A DNA stretch of 64,000 nt from Ectothiorhodospira marina (GCF_900109495.1 NZ_FOAA01000015.1:1-64000), one strand, 5' to 3'; counted from the first letter of the stretch, positions 8,450 through 18,276 are shown. Program-made: numbers and translations. The notes: generated from the letters alone by a model not told the origin.

Positions 8450-9897
8450 CAGCGGGTCAACTCCCGGTAGAGTTCCTGGTAGGCCTGGGCACTGCGGTCC
8501 CAGCTGAATTCCTGGGTCATGCCCCGGTGCATGAGTTCACTCCACTGGGCCTGGTCCTGGTACAGGGAGAGCCCCCGGCCAATGGCCTCGCTCAGGGCTT
8601 CGATGGTGGGTGCCTCGAAGACGAGGCCGGTGGCCGTGCCCTCGGCCAGGGTCTGGGCATGGGTGTCCACCACCGTGTCCGCCAGCCCACCGGTGCGGCG
8701 CACCAGGGGCAGGGTGCCGTAGCGCAGGCTGTACATCTGATTGAGGCCGCAGGGCTCGAAGCGCGAGGGCATCAGGAAGATGTCCCCACCGGCCTCCAGT
8801 TGGTGGGCCAGGCCCTCGTCGTAACCGACCTGCAGACCCATGCGTCCGGGGTGGCGTGAGGCCATGGCCCGGGCGCGGGCCTCCAGGTTCCTGTCACCAC
8901 TGCCCAGGATGGCCAGCTGAATCTGGCCAGCGGCCAGCAGTGGCTCGCAGGCCGCCAGGATGAGGTCCACGCCCTTCTGGGCCACCATGCGGCCCACATG
9001 GACCAGCAGGGGCCGATCCGGCAGCACCTCCAGACCCAGGCGTTCCTGTAGCCGCTGTTTGCAGATGGCTTTGCCCGCTGGGTTGTCCACGTCGTAACGG
9101 GCCGGTAGCAGTTTGTCCTTGCTCGGGTCCCAGTGTCGATAGTCGGCACCGTTGATGATGCCCGTCAGATCGTGGGCCCGGGCGTTCAGCAGGCCGTCGA
9201 GGCCATTGCCGAACTGCGCCGTCTGGATCTCCCGCGCGTAGGTGGGGCTCACGGTGGTGAGATGGTCGGCGAAGACCAGACCGCCTTTGATGAACGAGAG
9301 CTGGCCATGGTATTCCAGCCCGTGAAGATCCCAGAATTCCGGCGGCAGTATCAGGTCCTCCATGGCATGACGCGGGAATAACCCCTGGTAGGAGAGGTTG
9401 TGGATGGTGAACACCGTCGCCGGCCGATTGGGGTGCTGGCTGAGTAGTGCGGGGGCCAGGCCCGTCTGCCAGTCGTTGCAGTGCAGGATCTGCGGTGCCC
9501 AATCCAGACCGGCCTGATTCATGGCCAGCTTCACCAGGGCCCGGGCAAACACCCCGAACCGCAGGTGGTTATCCTGCCAGTCACGACCGTCCGAGGCCCG
9601 GTAGGGGTCGCCGGCCCGGTCGAAGTGCAGCGGGGAGTCCACCAGGTAGAGCTTGACCCGGGTCTTGGGCAGCACCCCCTCCAGGATGCGTACCGGGGTA
9701 TCGCTGCCAGGGATCGGAAACTCGGCCACGGGGCTGATCTTGCCAGCGGCCGCCACCGCCGTGGGATAGGCGGGTAATATGAGCCGCACATCGTGCCGCA
9801 GTCGTTTGAGGGCTGGCGGCAGGCTGCCGCACACGTCTGCCAGCCCGCCGGTCTTGATCAGCGGGTGGGCCTCGCTGGAAGCGAAGAGGATGCGCAT
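8449..9897 (-). CDS. glgA: Glycogen synthase (ADP-glucose)
   Basis: GlgA extends alpha-1,4-glucan chains using ADP-glucose. The 482-residue protein has the GT5 layout: N-terminal catalytic half starting MRILFASSEAHPLIKTGGLADV, with the sugar-nucleotide-binding lysine K15 in KTGGL, then HCNDWQTGLAP and FTIHNLSYQG, and a GT-B C-terminal half with HVGRMVAQKGVDL and MPSRFEPCGLNQM. It is transcribed with ppc (TGATG overlap). No other glg gene is in the window; carbon storage and PEP carboxylation would be co-expressed. The divergent pgi gene starts 190 bases away. Confidence 0.95.
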   Translation of the reverse strand: MRILFASSEAHPLIKTGGLADVCGSLPPALKRLRHDVRLILPAYPTAVAAAGKISPVAEFPIPGSDTPVRILEGVLPKTRVKLYLVDSPLHFDRAGDPYRASDGRDWQDNHLRFGVFARALVKLAMNQAGLDWAPQILHCNDWQTGLAPALLSQHPNRPATVFTIHNLSYQGLFPRHAMEDLILPPEFWDLHGLEYHGQLSFIKGGLVFADHLTTVSPTYAREIQTAQFGNGLDGLLNARAHDLTGIINGADYRHWDPSKDKLLPARYDVDNPAGKAICKQRLQERLGLEVLPDRPLLVHVGRMVAQKGVDLILAACEPLLAAGQIQLAILGSGDRNLEARARAMASRHPGRMGLQVGYDEGLAHQLEAGGDIFLMPSRFEPCGLNQMYSLRYGTLPLVRRTGGLADTVVDTHAQTLAEGTATGLVFEAPTIEALSEAIGRGLSLYQDQAQWSELMHRGMTQEFSWDRSAQAYQELYRELTR

Positions 9898-10086
9898 GGT
9901 GGTGTCTGCCCCGTCCGTTGGTGCGTGACGCGGGCATGGCTCCCTGATGGTGGTTGATGTTGTCTCCCATCATAAAGAAATAACGATGGACGGGTGAACC
10001 GTTGAGGGGGTGGGTGGGTGTTTTGCCGCTGTCACCCGCCTCTTGTATCTTGTCGAAAACGCTCTCAATCCATCCCGGGACACCCC

Positions 10087-11763
10087 ATGACCACGCACTC
10101 CCCCAACAAGACCCAGGCTTGGCAAGCCCTGGAGAGCCATTTCGAGGCGATCCGCGACGTGCACATGCGCACGCTGTTCGAGCGTGATCCGCAGCGCTTT
10201 CAGCGCTTCACGGTGCAGTTCGAGGACATGCTGCTGGACTACTCCAAGAACCGGGTCAACGAGGAGACGATGGATCTGCTCATGGGGCTGGCCCGCACAG
10301 CGCGCGTCCCCCAGTGGCGGGAGGCCATGTTCGCGGGCGAGGCCATCAACGCCACCGAGGGCCGCGCGGTGCTGCACACCGCCCTGCGCAACCGCAGCGA
10401 CCGGCCGATGACGGTGGACGGTGAGGACGTCATGCCCGGGGTGCGGGCGGTGCTGGCCCGGATGCGGGAGTTCACGGAGCAGGTGCGCTCCGGGGCCTGG
10501 ACGGGGCATACCGGCCAGCCCATCCGCCATGTGGTCAATATCGGCATCGGGGGCTCGGATCTGGGGCCGTTGATGGTCTGCGAGGCCCTGCGCCCTTACG
10601 GACACGAGCGCCTGACGATGCATTTCGTCTCCAACGTGGACGGCACTCACCTGGCCGAGACCCTGGCGCGGGTGGACCCGCAGACCACCCTGTTCGTGAT
10701 CGCCTCCAAGACCTTCACCACCCAGGAGACCCTCACCAATGCCCATAGCGCCCGGGCCTGGCTCCTGGAGCACCTGGGGGATGAGTCGGCGATTGCCCGG
10801 CATTTCGTGGCGGTGTCCACCAACGAGCCCCAGGTGCGTGACTTTGGCATCGACCCGCGGAACATGTTCGTGTTCTGGGACTGGGTGGGGGGGCGCTATT
10901 CCCTGTGGTCGGCCATCGGTCTGCCCATTGCCCTCTATCTGGGCATGGGCCGCTTCGAGGAGCTGCTGGAGGGCGCCCACGCCATGGACGAGCACTTTCG
11001 CACCGCGCCGCTGGAACAGAACCTGCCGGTGATCATGGCATTGCTGGGTGTGTGGTATGTGAATTTCTTCGGCGCCCATACCCAGGCCATCCTGCCCTAC
11101 GACCAGTATCTGCACCGTTTTCCCGCCTATCTGCAGCAGGGGGACATGGAGAGCAACGGCAAGTCGGTGGATCGCCAGGGTCGCCGCGTGTCCTGGCACA
11201 CGGGGCCGGTGATCTGGGGGGAGCCGGGCACCAATGGCCAGCACGCCTTCTACCAGTTGATCCATCAGGGGACGCGGCTGGTGCCCTGTGATTTCATCGC
11301 CCCCTGCCGGTCACACAACCCCCTGGGCGAGCATCACGCCATCCTCATGTCCAACTTCTTCGCCCAGACCGAGGCCCTGATGTGTGGGCGCACCCTGGAG
11401 GAGGTGAGCGCGGAGATGCGCGCCGCGGGCATGGAGGAGGAGCGCATCACGGAACTGGCACCGCACCGGGTCTTCGAGGGCAACCGGCCCAGCAATTCCC
11501 TGTTGTTCGAGCGCCTGACACCACGCACCCTGGGTTCGCTCATTGCCCTGTATGAGCACCGGATCTTCGTGCAGGGGGTTATCTGGAACGTGAATTCCTT
11601 CGACCAGTGGGGCGTGGAACTGGGTAAGCAACTGGCCCGCACGGTGCTGCGGGAGCTGCGCGACCCGGATCCGGTGGAGGGGCATGATGCCTCCACCAAT
11701 GGCCTGATCAACTACTACAAACGCTGCAGCGGCGAACCTGGGGGCTTCCAAGGAGACAACTGA
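10087..11763 (+). CDS. pgi: Glucose-6-phosphate isomerase
   Basis: PGI interconverts glucose-6-phosphate and fructose-6-phosphate. I start at the ATG at 10087, giving 558 residues; an upstream in-frame ATG at 10018 adds a non-homologous leader. Motifs: [21 protein letters not shown], the PGI signature [14 protein letters not shown], and the second signature near the end, [11 protein letters not shown]. The normal family ending, [11 protein letters not shown], is followed by 14 extra residues ([14 protein letters not shown]) that are encoded by the first copy of a 102-bp repeat. The gene is divergent from glgA-ppc and fits a sugar-phosphate cluster with fbp. Confidence 0.96.
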   Translation: MTTHSPNKTQAWQALESHFEAIRDVHMRTLFERDPQRFQRFTVQFEDMLLDYSKNRVNEETMDLLMGLARTARVPQWREAMFAGEAINATEGRAVLHTALRNRSDRPMTVDGEDVMPGVRAVLARMREFTEQVRSGAWTGHTGQPIRHVVNIGIGGSDLGPLMVCEALRPYGHERLTMHFVSNVDGTHLAETLARVDPQTTLFVIASKTFTTQETLTNAHSARAWLLEHLGDESAIARHFVAVSTNEPQVRDFGIDPRNMFVFWDWVGGRYSLWSAIGLPIALYLGMGRFEELLEGAHAMDEHFRTAPLEQNLPVIMALLGVWYVNFFGAHTQAILPYDQYLHRFPAYLQQGDMESNGKSVDRQGRRVSWHTGPVIWGEPGTNGQHAFYQLIHQGTRLVPCDFIAPCRSHNPLGEHHAILMSNFFAQTEALMCGRTLEEVSAEMRAAGMEEERITELAPHRVFEGNRPSNSLLFERLTPRTLGSLIALYEHRIFVQGVIWNVNSFDQWGVELGKQLARTVLRELRDPDPVEGHDASTNGLINYYKRCSGEPGGFQGDN

Positions 11764-12024
11764 CTCCGTAGGGGCCGTTCGCGAACGGCCCGCGCGGTGT
11801 GCCCGGGGTCAACGAGCTTGAAACGCTGCAGCGGCGAGACTCCGGGCTTCCAAGGAGACAACTGATTCCGTAGGGACCGTTCGCAAACGGCCCGCGCGGT
11901 GTGCCTGAGGTCAATGAGCTTGAAACGCTGCAGCGGCGAGACTCCGGGCTTCCAAGGAGACAACTGACTCCGTAGGGGCCGTTCGCGAACGGCCCGCGCG
12001 GTGTGCCCGGGGTCAACGAGCTTG
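11719..12024 (+). repeat. Three tandem copies of a 102-bp REP-bearing repeat, first copy inside pgi
   Basis: Units at 11719-11820, 11821-11922 and 11923-12024 are near identical; each starts AAACGCTGCAGCGGCGA, contains the pgi stop codon context CAAGGAGACAACTGA, a 20-bp palindrome GGGCCGTTCGCGAACGGCCC (11772-11791, degenerate in copy 2, 11976-11995) and ends GTCAACGAGCTTG or a close variant. Because 102 is divisible by three, all copies keep the same 14-residue tail frame. Copies 2 and 3 lie downstream of pgi. This looks like local duplication of the gene end plus its REP. Confidence 0.92.
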
Positions 12025-12025
12025 T

Positions 12026-12076
12026 GGCGGGGGTGATGATATTGGCTGCCCCCGCCGGGCGCTTCTCGAAGCGCCC
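12026..12076. repeat. Two adjoining hairpins between convergent pgi and the DASS transporter gene
   Basis: GGCGGGGG (12026-12033) pairs with CCCCCGCC (12049-12056), and GGGCGCTTCTCGAAGCGCCC (12057-12076) is a second, almost perfect palindrome of the same REP class as those at 16074 and 63313. No T-tract follows on the plus strand, so this is REP-like rather than a plain terminator, although it could protect or end transcripts from both sides. Confidence 0.6.
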
Positions 12077-12105
12077 CTACGAGAAAAAATAGGGAAAACC
12101 ATGGT

Positions 12106-13602
12106 CTATGCCCCGCCCCCCAGCAGGGGCATGGCCAGCCCGAAGACCGCCAGGGTGACCAGCACGATCGAAATCAGGCTCAAACGCCACCCCGCGTTCA
12201 CCATGTCCGGCACGGTGATGCGCTCGCTGCTGAAGACGATGGCATTGGGGGGCGTGGCCACCGGCAGCATGAAGGCGCAGGAGGCCGCCAGAGCCACGGG
12301 GATGGCCAGCAGTAGCGGGTCATGACCCAGGGAGACCGCCAGGGAAGCGGCCAGCGGCAGCACCGTGGCCGCCGTGGCCGTGTTGCTGGTGACATGGCTG
12401 AGCAGCATGGCGCTCAGGGCCACGACACCCACCAGGGTCCAGGTAGGCCAGTTGCTGAGTTGGCTCAAGGCCGTGGCCACATGGTCCGAGAGGCCGCTGG
12501 TGCCGATGGCAGTGCCCAGGCTCAGGCCACCACCCACCAGGACCAGCACGCCCCAGGGGAGTTGACGGGTGGATTCCCAGTCCAGCAAAAACTGGTGGCG
12601 CTTGAAATTGGCCGGGATCAGGAACAGGGCCAGGGCGCCGGCAATGGCGATGCCGGCATCAGTGATGGCCATGCCGGGGAAGGCCTTCTCCAGCAGGGGA
12701 CGACAGATCCAGGCCAGGGCAACGCCCAGAAAGACCAGGGCGACCCGCTTTTCCGGCGCGGTCATGGCACCCAGTTGCGAGCGCTGCTGCTGCAGCAGGG
12801 TTTCAATGCCCTCGACCGGCCGTGGTGAGACCGGGAAGGCCCAGCGGCACAGCACCCACCAGGTGATGATCAGCAGGGTGATGGCCAGGGGCAGGCCCAC
12901 CATCATCCACTGCACAAAGCCAATGTTCACGTCGTAGTTTTCGGTCATGTAGGCCGCCAGCAGGGCGTTGGGCGGCGTGCCGATGAGGGTGGCCATGCCG
13001 CCGATGTTGGCGCCAAAGGCGATCCCCAGGAGCAGGGCCAGGCCCACGTTGCGGATCTGTCCGCTCTCGACGCCCTTGTCCTCCAGCAGCACCAGCACGG
13101 AGATGCCGATGGGCAGCATCAGGGCCGCCGTGGCGGTGTTGCTCACCCACATGCTCAGCCCGGCAGTGGCGGCGATGAAGCCGGCCACCAGATGATCCAG
13201 ACGCTTGCCCGCCAGGCCCAGGATCAACAGGGCGATACGTCGGTGCAGGTTCCAGCGCTGTATGGCCAGGGCGATCATGAAGCCGCCCAGAAACAGGAAG
13301 ACCATGGGATTGGCGTAGGGCGCCGCTGCCTCGGAGATGGTGCTGGCGCCCAGCAGGGGCAGCAGGGTCACCGGGAGCAGCGCGGTGGCCGGGATGGGGA
13401 TGGCCTCACTGACCCACCAGATGGCCATCAATGCCGTCAGCGCCGCCACGGCCCAGGTCTCGGGTGCCATATCGCCGGGCGGGCCCAGCAGCAGCATGGT
13501 GGCAAAGACGATCGGGCCCAGTGCCAGGCCCAGCCTTGGACGCCACAGGGATGGCTGCGGCTTGGGTGGCGCGGGCGCAGTGGTGTCCTGGGATTCGCTC
13601 AT
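12106..13602 (-). CDS. SLC13/DASS-family sodium-coupled anion (dicarboxylate-type) transporter
   Basis: The 498-residue inner membrane protein has about 11-12 membrane segments. Both DASS hallmark repeats are present: SNTATAALMLP in the first half and SNTATAATVLP in the second, together with GTPPNALL and ATPPNAIVFSS. In VcINDY-type transporters SNT motifs bind the carboxylate substrate and sodium ions. The likely substrates are C4-dicarboxylates, but sulfate or other anions are possible in this family. The gene is alone, convergent with pgi and divergent from fbp (198 bases apart). Confidence 0.88.
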   Translation of the reverse strand: MSESQDTTAPAPPKPQPSLWRPRLGLALGPIVFATMLLLGPPGDMAPETWAVAALTALMAIWWVSEAIPIPATALLPVTLLPLLGASTISEAAAPYANPMVFLFLGGFMIALAIQRWNLHRRIALLILGLAGKRLDHLVAGFIAATAGLSMWVSNTATAALMLPIGISVLVLLEDKGVESGQIRNVGLALLLGIAFGANIGGMATLIGTPPNALLAAYMTENYDVNIGFVQWMMVGLPLAITLLIITWWVLCRWAFPVSPRPVEGIETLLQQQRSQLGAMTAPEKRVALVFLGVALAWICRPLLEKAFPGMAITDAGIAIAGALALFLIPANFKRHQFLLDWESTRQLPWGVLVLVGGGLSLGTAIGTSGLSDHVATALSQLSNWPTWTLVGVVALSAMLLSHVTSNTATAATVLPLAASLAVSLGHDPLLLAIPVALAASCAFMLPVATPPNAIVFSSERITVPDMVNAGWRLSLISIVLVTLAVFGLAMPLLGGGA

Positions 13603-13800
13603 GGTGATGTATCCGTTCGTGTGTCAGTCGGTTGGATTGTAGACCGGGTTGGACCGGTGGTGTTGCATTGCAACATCTTCTGCGTCGTCAATGCACCCTC
13701 TCCAGGTGACCGCTTCGGGCTGAGGGAATCGCTCTGATGGCTTTACCCGTGGGCTGCTTGGTATATCCTGAGCCCATTTCATGGCATTCATACGGGCAAA

Positions 13801-14835
13801 ATGATGACAACGGCGACAGACAGTTACAACATCACCACCCTCAACGAGTTTGTCATACAGCGGCAGGCCGATTTTCCCTATGCCAAGGGTGAGTTGTCCC
13901 GCCTGCTGCACCATGTGGGGGTGGCCGCCAAGGTGGTGAACAAGAAGATCAACAAGGCGGGTCTGGTGGACATCCTGGGCCGGGCCGGAGATGTGAACGT
14001 CCAGGGCGAGGATGTGCAGAAGCTGGACCTGTTCGCCAATCATCACTTCATTGCCGCCCTTCGGGCCACCTCGGAATGCTGCGCCATCGCCTCGGAGGAG
14101 GATCAGGAGATCACCGTGTTTGACGATGGCCTCTCTCGGGACGCCAAGTACGTCTTCTGCATGGACCCGCTGGATGGCTCCTCGAATCTGGACGTGAATG
14201 TCTCGGTGGGCACCATCTTCTCCATCTACCGCCGCGTCACGGAGCGGGGCGAGCATCCGGACCTGTCGGACTTCATGCAGCCGGGCACCGAGCAGGTGGC
14301 CGCGGGCTATGTGATCTACGGCTCCTCCACCATGCTGGTCTACACCACCGGCAAGGGGGTGCACGGTTTCACCCTGGACCCCACCATTGGTGAGTTCTGC
14401 CTGTCCAACCCGAACATCATGACTCCCGAGACGGGCACCCTCTACAGCATCAACGAGGGCAACTATGCCCATTTCCCCCAAGGGGTGAAGAAATACCTCA
14501 AGTACTGCCAGGTGGTGGACCCGGACACCCATCGCCCCTACACCTCCCGCTACATCGGCTCTCTGGTCTCGGATTTCCATCGTAATCTGCTCAAGGGTGG
14601 GATCTTCCTTTATCCCTCCACCCAAAAGGCGCCCAAGGGCAAGTTGCGCCTGCTCTACGAGTGCAACCCCATCGCCTTCATCGCCGAGCAGGCCGGCGGC
14701 AAGGCCAGCGACGGGGTCCGTCGCATCCTGGAGATCCAGCCCGACGATCTGCATCAGCGGGTGCCGTTCTATGTGGGGTCCCGATCGATGGTGGAGGATG
14801 TAGAGGCGTTGCTGGCGGAATATCCGGGAGAGTGA
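13801..14835 (+). CDS. fbp: Fructose-1,6-bisphosphatase, class I
   Basis: The enzyme dephosphorylates fructose-1,6-bisphosphate in gluconeogenesis and the Calvin cycle. The 344 residues carry the metal-binding signature [11 protein letters not shown] (about residues 121-131), [10 protein letters not shown], and the substrate-binding [15 protein letters not shown] in the C-terminal third. Two ATG codons in tandem (13801, 13804) begin the frame; either may be used. With pgi, glgA and ppc it forms a loose central carbon cluster. It converges on queG, whose stop is 24 bases away. Confidence 0.95.
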   Translation: MMTTATDSYNITTLNEFVIQRQADFPYAKGELSRLLHHVGVAAKVVNKKINKAGLVDILGRAGDVNVQGEDVQKLDLFANHHFIAALRATSECCAIASEEDQEITVFDDGLSRDAKYVFCMDPLDGSSNLDVNVSVGTIFSIYRRVTERGEHPDLSDFMQPGTEQVAAGYVIYGSSTMLVYTTGKGVHGFTLDPTIGEFCLSNPNIMTPETGTLYSINEGNYAHFPQGVKKYLKYCQVVDPDTHRPYTSRYIGSLVSDFHRNLLKGGIFLYPSTQKAPKGKLRLLYECNPIAFIAEQAGGKASDGVRRILEIQPDDLHQRVPFYVGSRSMVEDVEALLAEYPGE

Positions 14836-14859
14836 TGAGGGAGCGGCGGGCACGAGGCT

Positions 14860-15924
14860 TCACTTGGCCAACCGCTCCAGCGCCCACCGCACATGCTCCC
14901 GTACCAGCTCCGAGGGATGCCCCGCGCGGGCCTCCAGGGCAGCCGTCACCTCCCTGGAGGGCCCGGCGTTTCCCAGGGCCACGGCCAGGTTGCGTAACCA
15001 TCGCTCATGGCCGATGCGACGGATGGCGGAGCCTTCGGTGCGCTTGAGGAACGTGGCCTCGTCCCAGGCAAACAACTCCACCAGCGAGACATCGTCGAGC
15101 CCGTGGCGGGCCTCAAAGTCCGGCTCCGCCCCCAGGGCGGCGCGGCGGTTCCACGGGCAGACCAGCTGGCAGTCATCGCAGCCATAGATGCGGTTGCCCA
15201 TGAGGGGGCGCAGGGGTTCGGGGATCGGCCCGGGGTGCTCGATGGTCAGGTACGAGATGCACAGTCGGGCATCCAGCTCAAAGGGCGCCACGATGGCCCC
15301 CGTCGGGCAGACATCCATGCAGGCCCGGCAGCGACCGCAGTGTTCGGCCCCCGGCGGGTCCACCGGCAGCGGCAGGTCGGTGTAGAGTTCCCCCAGAAAG
15401 AACCAGGAGCCGGCCTCGCGGCTGAGCAGGTTGGTGTGCTTGCCGATCCATCCCAGGCCCGCCTTCTCGGCCAGGGCCTTCTCCAGGACCGGTGCACTGT
15501 CCACGAAGGCCCGGTAGCCAAAGGGGCCGATGGCCTCTTCCATGCGCGTGGCCAGGGACTGCAGACGCCGGCGCATCAGCTTGTGATAGTCCCTCCCCAG
15601 GGCATAGCGGGTGATGAAGGCCGCCTCCGACTGTTCCAGCACCTCCCAGGCATCCCGAGCCCCGGCGGGCAGATACGGCATGCGCACGGAGATGATCCGC
15701 AGGGTGCCCGGCACCAGTTCCGGGGGGCGCGCACGCAGGGTGCCGTGGCGCTCCATGTAGTTCATCGTGCCGTGGCGGCCCTGTGCCAGCCAGTTGAGCA
15801 GGTGGGCCTCGTGTGCACTCAGGTCCGTGTCGGTGATGCCCACGGCATCAAACCCCAGCGCCTGGCCCCAGGTCTTGACCTGGTCGGCGAGGGTCTGTGG
15901 GGAGAGGTGAGGGGGGATGGGCAT
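14860..15924 (-). CDS. queG: Epoxyqueuosine reductase
   Basis: QueG performs the last step of queuosine synthesis in tRNA, reducing the epoxide with cobalamin and two [4Fe-4S] clusters. I use the ATG at 15924 (354 residues), where homology begins; an upstream ATG at 15957 adds 11 unlike residues. Eight cluster cysteines are visible: C196, C199, C202 in CGRCRACMDVCP, C206, C222 and C249, C252, C256 in CDDCQLVCP. The catalytic aspartate is D142 in FVDSAPVLEKALA. A C-terminal HEAT-like part with RWLRNLAVALGNAG follows. It is divergent from nnr, as in Escherichia coli, where queG and nnr adjoin. Confidence 0.94.
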   Translation of the reverse strand: MPIPPHLSPQTLADQVKTWGQALGFDAVGITDTDLSAHEAHLLNWLAQGRHGTMNYMERHGTLRARPPELVPGTLRIISVRMPYLPAGARDAWEVLEQSEAAFITRYALGRDYHKLMRRRLQSLATRMEEAIGPFGYRAFVDSAPVLEKALAEKAGLGWIGKHTNLLSREAGSWFFLGELYTDLPLPVDPPGAEHCGRCRACMDVCPTGAIVAPFELDARLCISYLTIEHPGPIPEPLRPLMGNRIYGCDDCQLVCPWNRRAALGAEPDFEARHGLDDVSLVELFAWDEATFLKRTEGSAIRRIGHERWLRNLAVALGNAGPSREVTAALEARAGHPSELVREHVRWALERLAK

Positions 15925-16073
15925 GGCCAAAGACGGGACGAGAGCGACGCAGCGCACAGCATACGACAGGAGGCAAGCCAGGATACAGGCGGATCAAGGC
16001 ATGGCTGGCACAATGGACCCGAACGGGATCACCGGCATCGACGGTTCGGCGGGGATTCTCCATGGGGCCGCGA

Positions 16074-16093
16074 GGGCGCTTCGCGAAGCGCCC
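16074..16093. repeat. REP-like 20-bp perfect palindrome upstream of nnr
   Basis: GGGCGCTTCGCGAAGCGCCC is a perfect palindrome in the 302-base gap between the divergent queG and nnr starts. It has the same form (GGGC + inverted core + GCCC, followed by CGTACGAG) as the palindromes at 12057 and 63313. The rest of the gap shows no gene. Confidence 0.75.
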
Positions 16094-16226
16094 GTACGAG
16101 GGCACCGCGAGGTCGGGGATGGCATCCAGGCTTGGCACTGGCGGCTTTTCCTCCTGTATCTTTGCAGACGACGAGCCCCCTTGCCTGTCTGACGTTCCAT
16201 CGATCCTGTCCTTGAGAGTCACCCCG

Positions 16227-17729
16227 ATGCTTCCCACCGCCCTTTATACCGCTGAACAGGTGCGCGACATGGACCGCTGCGCCATCCAGGATCATGGCAT
16301 TCCCGGGTACACCCTGATGGAGCGGGCCGGCGCTGCCAGCCTGTCGGTGCTGCGCGCGCGGTGGCCAGTGGCCCGGGTGATCGCCGTGGTCTGCGGTCCA
16401 GGCAATAACGGGGGCGACGGTTATGTGGTGGCCCGCCTGGCCCGGGAGGCCGGGCTGGAAGTTCGCCTGGTGGCGGCCACGGATCCCCGGGCCTTGCAGG
16501 GGGATGCTGCACGGGCCTGGCGGGATTGGCAGGCTTGCAGTCCGTCTCCCCGGGGTGGGGACGCACGGGGCCTGGCGGGCGCTGATGTGATCGTGGATGG
16601 ACTGCTTGGCACGGGGCTGGGGCGGCCTGTGGAAGGTGAGATGGCGCAATGGGTGCAGGCCATGAATGCCTCCCCGGCCCCGGTGCTGGCCCTGGATATC
16701 CCTTCGGGCCTGAATGCGGATACCGGCGCCGTGATGGGCTGTGCCGTTCAGGCATGGGCTACGGTGACCTTCATCGGGCTCAAGCAGGGGTTGTTCACTG
16801 GCGCGGGACCCGAACACTGCGGCCCTGTTCACTACAACGATCTTGACGTACCTGCTGCGGTGCGCCGCGTCCAGGTCCCCGCTGCCTGGCGCTGGACCGG
16901 TGCTGACCTGCAGTCCCTGGGGCGGCGTTCCCGGGGTGCCCATAAGGGACATTTTGGTCATGTGCTGGTGGTGGGCGGCGATGCGGGCATGCCGGGTGCC
17001 GTGCGTCTGGCGGCCGAGGCCGCGGCGCGGGTGGGGGCGGGGCTGGTGAGTGTGGCCACCCATCCGGCGCATGCGGCGCTGATTCCCATGGCGCGCCCGG
17101 AGCTCATGTGCCACGGTGTTGAGCATCCGGCGGACCTGGATGCCCTGCTGGACAAGGCTTCGGTGGTGGCGGTGGGGCCGGGGCTGGGGCAGGGACCGTG
17201 GGGACAGGCCCTGTGGCAACGGGTGACTCAATGGCAGGGTCCATTGGTGGTGGACGCCGATGCCCTGAACCTGCTGGCGACCACGCCGCTGCGTCGGGAT
17301 GACTGGGTGCTGACGCCCCACCCCGGCGAAGCGGGCCGGCTCCTGGGGCTGGATGGCGCTCAGGTGCAGGGAGATCGTCCCACGGCTGCCGCCTCCCTGG
17401 GGCAGCGCTATGGCGGCGTCTGTGTGCTCAAGGGGGCTGGCTCCCTGATCCAGGGGCCATCAGGCCGGCAACTCTGTGATGCGGGCAATCCGGGCATGGC
17501 CAGCGGCGGGATGGGGGATGTGCTCACCGGGGTGATCGCCGGCCTGATGGCCCAGGGACTGCCGCCGGCGAGTCACTGGCAGGACAGGGCCTTGTCTGAT
17601 CTGGAGGCTGCGGCCACCCTGGGCGTTTGCGTCCATGCCGCCGCGGCGGATCGAGCCGCCGTGGGTGGCGAGCGCGGCCTGCTGGCAACGGATCTCCTGG
17701 CCTGCCTGCGACCCACGGTGAACCCATGA
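16227..17729 (+). CDS. nnr: Bifunctional NAD(P)HX epimerase/dehydratase
   Basis: Nnr repairs hydrated NAD(P)H. I start at ATG 16227 (500 residues), where the YjeF_N domain begins with MLPTALYTAEQVRDMD; the frame is open 330 bases upstream but unlike the family. N-terminal epimerase (to about residue 215): CGPGNNGGDGYVVAR, DGLLGTGLGR and LDIPSGLNADTG. C-terminal dehydratase (about 225-500): GHFGHVLVVGGDAGMPGA, VVDADALNLL, LTPHPGEAGRLLG, VLKGAGSLI and GNPGMASGGMGDVLTG. The stop overlaps the tsaE start in ATGA, so the two are translated together. Confidence 0.96.
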   Translation: MLPTALYTAEQVRDMDRCAIQDHGIPGYTLMERAGAASLSVLRARWPVARVIAVVCGPGNNGGDGYVVARLAREAGLEVRLVAATDPRALQGDAARAWRDWQACSPSPRGGDARGLAGADVIVDGLLGTGLGRPVEGEMAQWVQAMNASPAPVLALDIPSGLNADTGAVMGCAVQAWATVTFIGLKQGLFTGAGPEHCGPVHYNDLDVPAAVRRVQVPAAWRWTGADLQSLGRRSRGAHKGHFGHVLVVGGDAGMPGAVRLAAEAAARVGAGLVSVATHPAHAALIPMARPELMCHGVEHPADLDALLDKASVVAVGPGLGQGPWGQALWQRVTQWQGPLVVDADALNLLATTPLRRDDWVLTPHPGEAGRLLGLDGAQVQGDRPTAAASLGQRYGGVCVLKGAGSLIQGPSGRQLCDAGNPGMASGGMGDVLTGVIAGLMAQGLPPASHWQDRALSDLEAAATLGVCVHAAAADRAAVGGERGLLATDLLACLRPTVNP

Positions 17730-18208
17730 TTCAAGCATTGCCCGACGAATCAGCCACCCGAGCCTTCGGGGCTCGTCTGGCGTCCACCAGCCCGAAGCGT
17801 GGGCTGGTCTTTCTCGAGGGGGATCTGGGCGCTGGCAAGACCACCCTGGTGCGGGCCTTCCTGCGGGCCCTGGGGCACCATGGTCCGGTGAAAAGCCCCA
17901 CCTATACCCTGGTGGAACCTTACGAGATCGGTGGGCGTCGTATCCTGCACTGTGATCTGTATCGACTGGCCGATCCGGAGGAGCTGGAATACCTGGGCCT
18001 GCGGGAGGATCTGGACGATGCCACCCTGGCCCTGGTGGAGTGGCCGAGCCAGGGGGCGGGGTGGCTGCCTGTCCCGGATCTGGTGCTGAGCCTGACACCC
18101 CAGGGGGGCGGGCGGCGGTTGGCTTTAACGGCCGGTAGCGATGTCGGGAGGCGCTGGATGGCACGCCTTCTCGAGAATCCACCCGAAAATGAACGGCTAT
18201 CTGGCTAA
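17726..18208 (+). CDS. tsaE: tRNA threonylcarbamoyladenosine synthesis ATPase TsaE
   Basis: TsaE is the ATPase of the TsaB-TsaD-TsaE complex that makes t6A37 in ANN-decoding tRNAs. The start at 17726 overlaps the nnr stop (ATGA). The 160-residue protein has Walker A GDLGAGKTT (32-40), SPTYTLV (switch region), a CDLYRL strand and VEWPSQG. The size matches the family. The frame extends upstream inside nnr but that part is not homologous. Confidence 0.94.
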   Translation: MIQALPDESATRAFGARLASTSPKRGLVFLEGDLGAGKTTLVRAFLRALGHHGPVKSPTYTLVEPYEIGGRRILHCDLYRLADPEELEYLGLREDLDDATLALVEWPSQGAGWLPVPDLVLSLTPQGGGRRLALTAGSDVGRRWMARLLENPPENERLSG

Positions 18209-18247
18209 TATTACAGATCTTTCGGGCTTGCAATCCATCCTGTTTCA

Positions 18248-18265
18248 GCCACACTATAGTGTGGC
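18248..18265. promoter_or_regulatory. 18-bp perfect palindrome just before amiC
   Basis: GCCACACTATAGTGTGGC is perfectly self-complementary and ends 11 bases before the chosen amiC ATG. It contains TATAGT, a possible -10 element, but no convincing -35 sits 16-18 bases upstream. It could be an operator for a dimeric regulator or a small hairpin in the mRNA. Function is inference. Confidence 0.35.
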
Positions 18266-18276
18266 AGCTTCTCTTT

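Noticed and set aside
11708-12016. Minus-strand frame with a 34-residue peptide repeated three times
   Set aside because: It is only the antisense reading of the 102-bp DNA repeat, which keeps frame because 102 is divisible by three.
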